Shown piece by piece: positions 1 to 5,639 of a stretch of 5,639 nt of DNA. Source of the stretch: Methanobacterium sp. (GTDB lineage Archaea; Methanobacteriota; Methanobacteria; Methanobacteriales; Methanobacteriaceae); NCBI GenBank assembly GCA_021372715.1, contig JAJFTX010000221.1, positions 1 through 5,639 of the forward strand, in the 5' to 3' direction. The translations under genes and the position numbers were made by a program. Position 1 is the first letter of the stretch, and each line of letters opens with the position of its first letter. The notes under the pieces were generated by a model. That model saw only the letters and a list, made by a program, of their open reading frames with translations, searched no databases and was not told where the DNA came from.

Positions 1-84
1 ATTACGAGAATAAGACTCATAAAACAATTTAAAATCATTTTAAAAGGGAGAAATATAATTTAATAGTTTATAGGAGAGAATAGC
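1..84 (+). other. AT-rich leader upstream of rpoA1, possibly including the last codons of rpoB1
   Basis: This stretch is very AT-rich and has no convincing ORF of its own. In related methanogens the gene before rpoA1 is rpoB1, so its 3' end should lie at or just before the left edge. One frame reads Leu-Arg-Glu-stop (stop at 11-13), another closes at 28-30 and the third at 61-63. None can be confirmed as the RpoB' C-terminus from so few residues. TATA-like AT runs occur (around 28-36 and 52-59), but base composition alone would produce them, so I do not call a promoter. A purine-rich AGGGAG at 45-50 resembles a ribosome binding site but has no start codon at a useful distance. Confidence 0.35.
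72..78 (+). promoter_or_regulatory. Shine-Dalgarno site of rpoA1
   Basis: AGGAGAG lies 6 nt before the TTG at 85. It matches the complement of the archaeal 16S 3' end (AGGAGGTGAT) well and decides this unusual TTG start. Confidence 0.75.
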
Positions 85-2700
85 TTGCAAGGAATTTTAA
101 AGAAAATTTCCCAGATAAATTTCGGTCTTCTGTCTCCTGAGAACATCAGAAAGATGTCGGTTACCAAGATCGTAACCCCAGACACCTATGATGAGGATGG
201 TTATCCCATAGAAGCCGGATTAATGGACCCCCGATTAGGGGTGATTGACCCTGGTTTAAGATGCAGATCATGCGGATCTAAAGGGGGAGACTGTCAAGGA
301 CATTTTGGACATATAAACCTGGCTAGACCAGTAATACATGTTGGATTCGCCGATACCATTCATAAAATACTAAGATCCACCTGCAGCAGTTGCGGAAGAG
401 TTCTATTAACAGAAAGTGAAATAATAGATTATAAAGATAAATTAGAGGCCAAATATAAAAACGAAGAAAGTATCACAGCCATTATTAAAGAAATATATAC
501 AGTGGCTCGCAGAGATAAGTGCCCCCATTGTGATGAAGAACAGGAAGAAATAAAGATAGATAAACCAGTTTCCATCGTAGAAGGAAATTACAAACTCACA
601 TCATCAGAGGTAAGGGAAAGACTGGAAAAAATACATGAAGATGATTATATACTGATCGGAATTAATCCAGTGGTAGCTAAGCCAGAATGGATGGTGTTAA
701 CAGTATTACCCGTCCCACCTGTAACAGTAAGACCATCTATAACTTTGGAGACAGGAGAACGCTCTGAAGATGATCTTACACATAAACTGGTGGATATTCT
801 TCGAATTAACCAGAGATTAAAGGAAAATATGGAAGCAGGAGCCCCTCAATTAATTGTAGAGGATTTATGGGAACTTCTGCAGTATCATGTAACCACTTAT
901 TTTGATAATGAAGCATCAGGAGTACCGCCTGCCAGGCATCGTTCAGGAAGACCTTTAAAAACTTTAGCACAACGTTTGAAAGGTAAAGAAGGAAGATTTA
1001 GGAGTAATCTATCTGGTAAAAGAGTTAATTTCTCTGCTAGGACAGTTATCTCACCGGATCCTAACATCAGTATTAATGAAGTGGGGGTGCCAGAGATGAT
1101 AGCTCGTGAGGTTACCGTACCAGTTTATGTAACAGATTGGAACATCGAAGACATGAGGAAACACATCGAAAACGGGCCTAAAATACATCCTGGAGCTAAT
1201 TACGTTATAAGACCCGATGAACGGAAAATCCGAGTTTATGAAGAAACGAAAGATTCTATACTCGAAAAATTAGAGCCAGGATATGTTGTGGAAAGGCATT
1301 TAATGGATGGAGATATTGTATTATTTAATAGACAGCCTTCATTACACAGGATGTCCATGATGGCCCATGAAGTGAAGGTTCTACCTTATAAAACCTTCCG
1401 CCTCAACCTGTGTGTATGTCCGCCTTACAACGCTGATTTTGACGGGGATGAAATGAACATGCATGTCTTCCAAACCGAAGAATCCCGTGCAGAGGCCAAA
1501 TCTTTAATGAGGGTTCAAGAGCACATACTATCTCCAAGATTTGGTGGTCCCATCATTGGGGGAATACATGATCATATATCTGGTGCATATCTTTTAACTA
1601 GAGAAGGATCTGTTTTTGAAGAAGATCATGTTCTACAAATGCTTAAAAAAGCTAAAATCCCCCTGCCCAAGAGGAAAAATGAAGAATGGACTGGTAAGGA
1701 AGTTTTCAGCCTTCTGCTCCCTGACGACCTTAACATGGTCTACAAGGCGGAGATATGCCGAAAATGTGATGAATGTCTCCGACAGGATTGTAAAAATGAT
1801 GCTTACGTAGTAATAGAGGACGGTCAACTTAAAACAGGTGCAATAGATGAAAAAGCCTATGGTGCATTTTCTGGAAAAATTTTAGACTCTATAGTTAAGG
1901 ATTACGGAACAGATAAAGCCCGTGAATTCTTGGATTCAGCAACCAAACTGGCCATTTCTGGTATAATGAAGAGAGGCTTCACTACCAGTACTGCAGATGA
2001 AGAAATTCCTCGGGAGGCCAAAGATCGTATAGAGGAATTACTAAGCATGGCTGAGTTAAAGGTAGAACAACTGATCGATGCCTACCATATCGATGAACTG
2101 GAAGCTCTACCTGGCCGAAGTCTCCGGGAAACACTGGAGATGAAGATCATGCAGGTTTTAGGAGAAGCCAGGGATAAATCAGGTGAAATAGCCGAAAGCT
2201 ACTTTGGAATGGATAACCACGCAGTAATAATGGCTCTTACCGGTGCAAGGGGGTCTATGCTCAATTTAACCCAGATAGCCGCATGTGTTGGACAGCAGTC
2301 AGTGAGAGGTGGAAGAATAGAGAGAGGATACAGTAAAAGAACTCTACCTCATTTCAAAGAAGGCGAACTGGGTGCTAAAGCCAGTGGATTCGTACACTCC
2401 AGTTATAAAAAAGGACTGGATCCTCTGGAATTCTTCTTCCATGCTATGGGGGGTCGTGAAGGATTGGTAGACACAGCAATACGTACAGCTCAAAGTGGTT
2501 ACATGCAGAGAAGACTGGTAAACGCCCTGCAGGATTTAAGTGTACAACCTGATGGTACTGTAAGAGACAACAGGGGAATAGTAATCCAGAGTAAATACGG
2601 TGAAGATGGTGTAGATCCGGCTAAAAGTGATTATGGAAAAGTAGCTGACATAGATCGTATGATAGAAGAGATGAGAATAACATCTAAAGCATCTAAATAA
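85..2700 (+). CDS. rpoA1: DNA-directed RNA polymerase subunit A' (RpoA1)
   Basis: This is the N-terminal part of the archaeal largest RNA polymerase subunit, equivalent to the first two thirds of eukaryotic Rpb1 and bacterial beta'. It has 871 residues, about the usual length for A'. A clamp zinc site is seen at C60, C63, C70 and H73, and a second at C100, C103, C146 and C149. The lid/rudder/switch region is around 299-326 (KGKEGRFRSN onward). The conserved NRQPSLHR is at 415-422. The catalytic motif NADFDGDEMNMH is at 449-460, with Mg2+-binding D451, D453 and D455. The bridge helix (HAMGGREGL onward) is about 778-813. The protein ends before the trigger loop, which is in the next gene. A further four-cysteine cluster (C558, C561, C564, C569) is discussed as a finding. 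The TTG start is supported by a good SD site and by the family-typical N-terminus. The gene ends in tandem stops TAA TGA. No intein or frameshift is seen. Confidence 0.98.
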   Translation: MQGILKKISQINFGLLSPENIRKMSVTKIVTPDTYDEDGYPIEAGLMDPRLGVIDPGLRCRSCGSKGGDCQGHFGHINLARPVIHVGFADTIHKILRSTCSSCGRVLLTESEIIDYKDKLEAKYKNEESITAIIKEIYTVARRDKCPHCDEEQEEIKIDKPVSIVEGNYKLTSSEVRERLEKIHEDDYILIGINPVVAKPEWMVLTVLPVPPVTVRPSITLETGERSEDDLTHKLVDILRINQRLKENMEAGAPQLIVEDLWELLQYHVTTYFDNEASGVPPARHRSGRPLKTLAQRLKGKEGRFRSNLSGKRVNFSARTVISPDPNISINEVGVPEMIAREVTVPVYVTDWNIEDMRKHIENGPKIHPGANYVIRPDERKIRVYEETKDSILEKLEPGYVVERHLMDGDIVLFNRQPSLHRMSMMAHEVKVLPYKTFRLNLCVCPPYNADFDGDEMNMHVFQTEESRAEAKSLMRVQEHILSPRFGGPIIGGIHDHISGAYLLTREGSVFEEDHVLQMLKKAKIPLPKRKNEEWTGKEVFSLLLPDDLNMVYKAEICRKCDECLRQDCKNDAYVVIEDGQLKTGAIDEKAYGAFSGKILDSIVKDYGTDKAREFLDSATKLAISGIMKRGFTTSTADEEIPREAKDRIEELLSMAELKVEQLIDAYHIDELEALPGRSLRETLEMKIMQVLGEARDKSGEIAESYFGMDNHAVIMALTGARGSMLNLTQIAACVGQQSVRGGRIERGYSKRTLPHFKEGELGAKASGFVHSSYKKGLDPLEFFFHAMGGREGLVDTAIRTAQSGYMQRRLVNALQDLSVQPDGTVRDNRGIVIQSKYGEDGVDPAKSDYGKVADIDRMIEEMRITSKASK

Positions 2701-2773
2701 TGAACAAATTCAAATTAAATCAAAATTGGAGAAGTTATATTTACAGACATGATGAAAGGTATTGGGTGGTTTT
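2701..2773 (+). other. rpoA1-rpoA2 intergenic spacer with overlapping mini-ORF
   Basis: This is an AT-rich gap of 73 nt if rpoA2 starts at 2774. It opens with the second in-frame stop of rpoA1 (TGA 2701-2703). Imperfect CAAATT repeats follow at 2705-2710, 2711-2716 and 2721-2727 (CAAAATT). GGAGAAG at 2728-2734 is SD-like. Two adjacent ATG codons (2749, 2752) open an 11-codon frame, out of frame with rpoA2, that ends at TAA 2782-2784 and so overlaps the rpoA2 start. TTATATTT at 2735-2742 resembles a TATA element but would give almost no leader. No hairpin terminator is seen, so co-transcription is the simplest reading. Confidence 0.5.
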
Positions 2774-3928
2774 GTGGATATTAAGAAGGTAACAAGTGTT
2801 GTAAAGAAGAAAAAAGCCGATTTTCCTGAAAGTCTCATTCATGAGATAGCGGAAGCATCGGAAAGGCATAATTTAAAGGTTAAAGAACTGGAAAGCCTGA
2901 TAGATGAAATTAAAAAGGCCTATGAACGTGCTGGGGTGGAAAATGGTGAAGCAGTGGGCACGGTAGCAGCTCAATCCGTGGGAGAACCCGGTACTCAGAT
3001 GACCATGCGTACTTTTCACTATGCCGGAGTGGCTGAACTTAACGTAACTCTAGGTTTACCCCGATTAATCGAGATAGTAGATGCCCGAAAAAAGATATCA
3101 ACTCCCACCATGGCCATTTACTTTGAAGAAGGATACGGTAACGATGAAGAATTTGTGCGTAAAATCGCTAATCAAATAGGTAAGATAGTCTTAAATGATA
3201 TTTTGAAGGATTTCCATGTTAACTATGCTGAGATGAATATGAGTGTGGAGATCGATGAAGAAAAAGTTGAAGATAAAAGACTGGAACTTGATGTCATATT
3301 GGCCAAGATAGAAAAAGCTTTTAAAAGGGTAGAAATAAATAACAACCTACTAAGTTTTGAACCTACAATTTCTGAATCTAAACACGCCATAAGAGAACTT
3401 AGACTTTTAGCCGATAAGGTCCGTGATTTACAGATAAGCGGAGTTAAAAACATCGGAAAGGTTGTAATAAGCAAAGAGGAGTTGGAATGGGTTATACATA
3501 CCGAAGGTTCAAACCTTGGCGCTGTACTTAAGATGGAAGGCGTGGATAAAACCAGAACCACCACCAATGACATACACGAAATTGAAAAGGTTCTGGGAAT
3601 AGAAGCCGCTAGAAATGCTATTATTCATGAGGCCCAGAGTACCATGGAAGAACAGGGATTAACCGTGGATGTAAGGCATATAATGCTGGTGGCGGATATG
3701 ATGACTTCTGATGGTTCTGTTAAATCCATTGGTAGACATGGTATAAGTGGTGAGAAAGCCAGTGTACTGGCCAGAGCATCCTTTGAAGAAACAGGTAAAC
3801 ACCTTTTACGGGCCAGCATCAGGGGAGAAATAGATCATCTCACCGGTATAATTGAAAATATTATAATAGGACAGCCAATACCACTGGGAACAGGTTCGGT
3901 TGGCGTTATTATGAAATCTAGAGATTAA
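2774..3928 (+). CDS. rpoA2: DNA-directed RNA polymerase subunit A'' (RpoA2)
   Basis: This is the C-terminal part of the archaeal largest RNA polymerase subunit. It assembles with A' to complete the active centre, jaw and clamp base. With the GTG at 2774 the protein has 384 residues. An in-frame TTG at 2762 would give 388, and an in-frame TGA at 2753 blocks anything earlier. I prefer the GTG because GGTG (2765-2768) lies 5 nt before it, while the TTG has an SD-like AGGT only 1 nt away. In the 384-residue numbering the trigger loop region is about 70-97, with GEPGTQM followed by R79 and H82; Q75 and H82 match the substrate-contacting Gln and His of Rpb1. The C-terminal block begins near VRHIMLVAD (about 300) and continues through GRHGISG, LARASFE and GQPIPLGTG, all conserved in the family. 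The middle, less conserved part is the jaw-like region. It lies 11 nt before rpl30e and probably shares its transcript. Confidence 0.96.
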   Translation: MDIKKVTSVVKKKKADFPESLIHEIAEASERHNLKVKELESLIDEIKKAYERAGVENGEAVGTVAAQSVGEPGTQMTMRTFHYAGVAELNVTLGLPRLIEIVDARKKISTPTMAIYFEEGYGNDEEFVRKIANQIGKIVLNDILKDFHVNYAEMNMSVEIDEEKVEDKRLELDVILAKIEKAFKRVEINNNLLSFEPTISESKHAIRELRLLADKVRDLQISGVKNIGKVVISKEELEWVIHTEGSNLGAVLKMEGVDKTRTTTNDIHEIEKVLGIEAARNAIIHEAQSTMEEQGLTVDVRHIMLVADMMTSDGSVKSIGRHGISGEKASVLARASFEETGKHLLRASIRGEIDHLTGIIENIIIGQPIPLGTGSVGVIMKSRD

Positions 3929-3934
3929 GGAGGA
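3927..3934 (+). promoter_or_regulatory. Shine-Dalgarno site of rpl30e overlapping the rpoA2 stop
   Basis: AAGGAGGA includes the last two bases of the rpoA2 TAA stop and lies 5 nt before the ATG at 3940. Ribosomes finishing rpoA2 would cover this site, which suggests translational coupling. The coupling is inferred; the sequence match is seen directly. Confidence 0.8.
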
Positions 3935-3939
3935 AGTAA

Positions 3940-4236
3940 ATGGACGTAGATAGAGGAATTAGAGTTGCAGTGGACACAGGAAATGTCACACTGGGATCCG
4001 TTAAATCAATACAGGGACTTAAACTGGGAAAGGGTAAACTGGTTATACTGGCCCAGAACTGTCCTGATGATATCCGGGAGGATGTACTGCATTATTCCAA
4101 ATTATCAGAAATCCCGGTTTACGATTATAAAGGCACCAGCGTAGAGCTAGGATCGGTATGTGGTAAGCCATTCACCGTGGCTACTTTGACTATAAAAGAT
4201 CCAGGTGACTCCAATATATTAGAAGTGATGGGGTAG
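3940..4236 (+). CDS. rpl30e: 50S ribosomal protein L30e (eL30)
   Basis: This is an archaeal/eukaryotic-type large-subunit protein with no bacterial counterpart of that name. It belongs to the L7Ae/L30e RNA-binding fold family, whose members recognise kink-turns. The 98-residue length is normal. Family signatures are seen: NCPDDIR at 40-46 in the RNA-contacting region, PVYDYKGTS at 59-67, and ELGSVCGKPF at 69-78, followed by the typical acidic GDS tail. The ATG start has a strong SD site. In Archaea this gene commonly sits between rpoA2 and nusA, as here. Yeast eL30 represses its own transcript by binding a kink-turn. I see no such element in the 11-nt leader, so autoregulation here would be speculation. 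The stop is 5 nt before the nusA start. Confidence 0.96.
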   Translation: MDVDRGIRVAVDTGNVTLGSVKSIQGLKLGKGKLVILAQNCPDDIREDVLHYSKLSEIPVYDYKGTSVELGSVCGKPFTVATLTIKDPGDSNILEVMG

Positions 4237-4241
4237 TTTAC

Positions 4242-4673
4242 GTGAGCATAAAATTTACAACAAATGAAATAAGGTACATTGCCCTTTTTGAAAGTATGAC
4301 CGGAGCAACAGTCAAAGATTGCCTGGTTGATGATGAAAATGGTAAACTAACCTTCCTGGTAAAAAGGGGAGATATGGGATTGGCAATAGGAAAAAGAGGA
4401 AGTACTGTAGCTAAAGTCCAAAAAACAGTGGATAAAGGTGTGGAAGTAATAGAACACTCCGAAGATCCAGTGGAATTCATATCTAACATCATGGCTCCTG
4501 CAAAGATCAGGAGTATCAGGATACTTCAGAAGGAGAATGGGGAAAAAATAGCTACCCTAGAAACCGACGCTCGGAATAAAAGAACCGCAATCGGTAAGGG
4601 CGGTCAAAATATAGAAAGAGCAAGAGTATTAGCTAAAAGGCAACATAACATAAATAACATCGTTATAAAGTAA
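4242..4673 (+). CDS. nusA: Archaeal NusA-like transcription factor, two KH domains
   Basis: This is an RNA-binding protein related to the KH part of bacterial NusA, which modulates pausing, termination and antitermination. At 143 residues it is the normal archaeal short form, lacking the bacterial N-terminal polymerase-binding domain and the S1 domain. The first KH domain has its GxxG loop at G50-K51-R52-G53, within LAIGKRGS. The second has it at G118-K119-G120-G121, within AIGKGGQN. Both loops are intact, so both should be able to bind single-stranded RNA. The start is GTG, 5 nt after the rpl30e stop. GTGATGGGG (4225-4233) at the end of rpl30e is the only SD-like sequence and is imperfect, so translation may depend on ribosomes leaving rpl30e. 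What archaeal NusA does in vivo is less settled than in bacteria. The family assignment is firm. Confidence 0.95.
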   Translation: MSIKFTTNEIRYIALFESMTGATVKDCLVDDENGKLTFLVKRGDMGLAIGKRGSTVAKVQKTVDKGVEVIEHSEDPVEFISNIMAPAKIRSIRILQKENGEKIATLETDARNKRTAIGKGGQNIERARVLAKRQHNINNIVIK

Positions 4674-4678
4674 AATAA

Positions 4679-4683
4679 TTTTT
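4679..4683 (+). terminator. Possible oligo-T terminator after nusA
   Basis: Five consecutive T residues lie 5 nt after the nusA stop. Archaeal RNA polymerase can terminate at short T-runs without a hairpin. A second T5 run is at 4739-4743. In such AT-rich DNA runs of five T are expected by chance, and no stem-loop supports the call. Confidence 0.2.
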
Positions 4684-4695
4684 ATGATTAATACT

Positions 4696-4703
4696 TTTAT
4701 AAT
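4696..4703 (+). promoter_or_regulatory. Candidate TATA box for rps12
   Basis: TTTATAAT resembles the archaeal TATA box (TTTATATA-like) and stands in the only gap over 100 nt in the window. Usual spacing would place a transcription start near 4721-4726, giving an rps12 leader of about 65 nt. The upstream bases are not a strong purine-rich TFB element. TTATATTT at 4734-4741 is a second candidate, giving a leader of about 25 nt. The sequence does not decide between them, or whether either is used. Confidence 0.3.
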
Positions 4704-4772
4704 ATTGAACAGACTAATTTAGGATGATAGATGTTATATTTTTCTAAAAAAATTTAAAAGATAATATTTCAT

Positions 4773-4780
4773 GAGGAGGA
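4773..4780 (+). promoter_or_regulatory. Strong Shine-Dalgarno site of rps12
   Basis: GAGGAGGA, 7 nt before the TTG at 4788, is one of the best SD matches in the window. It fixes the TTG as the start. An ATG at 4771 is in another frame and overlaps the SD itself. Confidence 0.85.
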
Positions 4781-4784
4781 ATTT

Positions 4785-5213
<429 letters not shown>

Positions 5214-5239
5214 CCAAATTAACACTTAAATGATAATAA

Positions 5240-5244
5240 GAGGT
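5240..5244 (+). promoter_or_regulatory. Shine-Dalgarno site of rps7
   Basis: GAGGT, extended to AGAGGTAAT when the neighbouring bases are included, lies 6 nt before the ATG at 5251. It lies in the 37-nt rps12-rps7 gap, which shows no promoter- or terminator-like element, so the two genes are probably co-transcribed. Confidence 0.7.
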
Positions 5245-5250
5245 AATTTT

Positions 5251-5639
5251 ATGAGTTTTAAAGTCTTCGATAAATGGGATTTGGAAGAGGTGAAAGTAGA
5301 GGACCTTGGTCTGGTGAATTACGTTTGCCTGGATGAAGTACTGGTCCCACACACCCTGGGAAGACATGTTAAAAGACAGTTTGCAAAATCACGAGTTTCT
5401 ATAGTGGAAAGACTAATGAACAAAATTATGAGAACCGAAAGAAACTCAGGAAAGAAAAACAAGGCCTATAACATAGTCAAAGATTCCATGGATATCATAA
5501 ACAAGAGATCAAAACAGAACCCTTTACAAGTCCTGGTTAAAGCAGTAGAAAACACTGCACCTCGAGAAGAAACCACCAGAATAAAATACGGTGGAATCGG
5601 ATACCAGGTTGCAGTAGATATTGCGCCCCAAAGAAGAGT
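5251..5639 (+). CDS. rps7: 30S ribosomal protein S7 (uS7), 3' end beyond the window
   Basis: The frame stays open from the ATG to the right edge, giving 129 complete codons of a protein that in Archaea is usually about 185-190 residues, so roughly the last third is missing. uS7 nucleates assembly of the 30S head by binding the 3' major domain of 16S rRNA and lies near the E-site tRNA and mRNA exit. Visible family signatures are PHTLGRH at 33-39, SGKKNKAYNIV at 66-76, and the strongly conserved TAPREETTRIKYGG at 102-115, followed by IGYQVAVDIAPQRR (116-129) at the edge. The truncation is caused by the window limit, not by a mutation. In this gene cluster elongation factor genes (EF-2, then EF-1 alpha) and rps10 usually follow; they would lie outside the window. 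Confidence 0.96.
   Translation, partial: MSFKVFDKWDLEEVKVEDLGLVNYVCLDEVLVPHTLGRHVKRQFAKSRVSIVERLMNKIMRTERNSGKKNKAYNIVKDSMDIINKRSKQNPLQVLVKAVENTAPREETTRIKYGGIGYQVAVDIAPQRR

Noticed and set aside
1616..1827. 64-codon ORFs on both strands inside rpoA1
   Set aside because: Both lie wholly within the well-conserved A' coding frame, have no SD site I could see and no recognisable protein features; they are shadows.
3223..3819. Minus-strand ORFs of 116 and 64 codons opposite rpoA2
   Set aside because: Their Ser/Leu-rich composition is what the complement of a Glu/Lys-rich coding strand produces, and the + strand encodes conserved A''.
85..3928. Possible inteins in A' or A''
   Set aside because: Some archaeal A' and A'' genes carry inteins, but here the lengths are normal and the catalytic, bridge-helix and trigger-loop motifs are uninterrupted.
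4238..4492. 84-codon minus-strand ORF opposite nusA
   Set aside because: It is antisense to the first KH domain, with no independent evidence of coding.
4737..4752. Weak T-run / A-run hairpin in the nusA-rps12 gap
   Set aside because: The stem would be only A-T pairs with a loop of about two bases, too unstable and tight to support a structural call.
4699..4768. Repeated ATAATATT (4699-4706 and 4761-4768) as a possible regulatory repeat
   Set aside because: Eight AT-only bases recurring in a gap this AT-rich is expected by chance.

Overview
The window is a stretch of the conserved archaeal RNA polymerase / ribosomal protein gene cluster. All six genes lie on the + strand in this order: rpoA1 (RNA polymerase A'), rpoA2 (A''), rpl30e (eL30), nusA (archaeal short form), rps12 (uS12) and rps7 (uS7, cut off by the right window edge). 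The largest polymerase subunit split into A' and A'', the eL30 gene behind it and the two-KH-domain NusA all point to Euryarchaeota. The moderately low G+C, the heavy use of AGA/AGG and ATA codons, the frequent TTG/GTG starts and the close match of the A' N-terminus to what I remember of Methanothermobacter suggest a Methanobacteriales methanogen, probably Methanobacterium-like. The genus is an inference; the gene identities are not in doubt.

Layout: 1-84 is an AT-rich leader, presumably just after rpoB1 (at most its last few codons are inside). rpoA1 is at 85-2700. A 73-nt gap with a short overlapping ORF precedes rpoA2 (2774-3928, alternative start 2762). rpl30e (3940-4236) follows after 11 nt, with its Shine-Dalgarno (SD) site overlapping the rpoA2 stop. 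nusA (4242-4673) follows after 5 nt. A 114-nt AT-rich gap, the largest non-coding stretch here, holds candidate terminator and TATA-box sequences. rps12 is at 4788-5213, and rps7 runs from 5251 to the edge.

Together the genes couple transcription and translation machinery. A' carries the catalytic Mg2+-binding aspartates and bridge helix, A'' carries the trigger loop, eL30 is a large-subunit protein of a kink-turn-binding family, NusA is a transcript-binding factor, and uS12 and uS7 are small-subunit proteins. The spacing suggests one transcription unit from rpoA1 through nusA, with a possible second start before rps12.

I found no mobile element, CRISPR array, tRNA/rRNA gene, intein or foreign-looking gene, and no undescribed system. 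The points worth a second look are small: a four-cysteine cluster in A', an unresolved rpoA2 start with an overlapping mini-ORF, and the nusA-rps12 gap.
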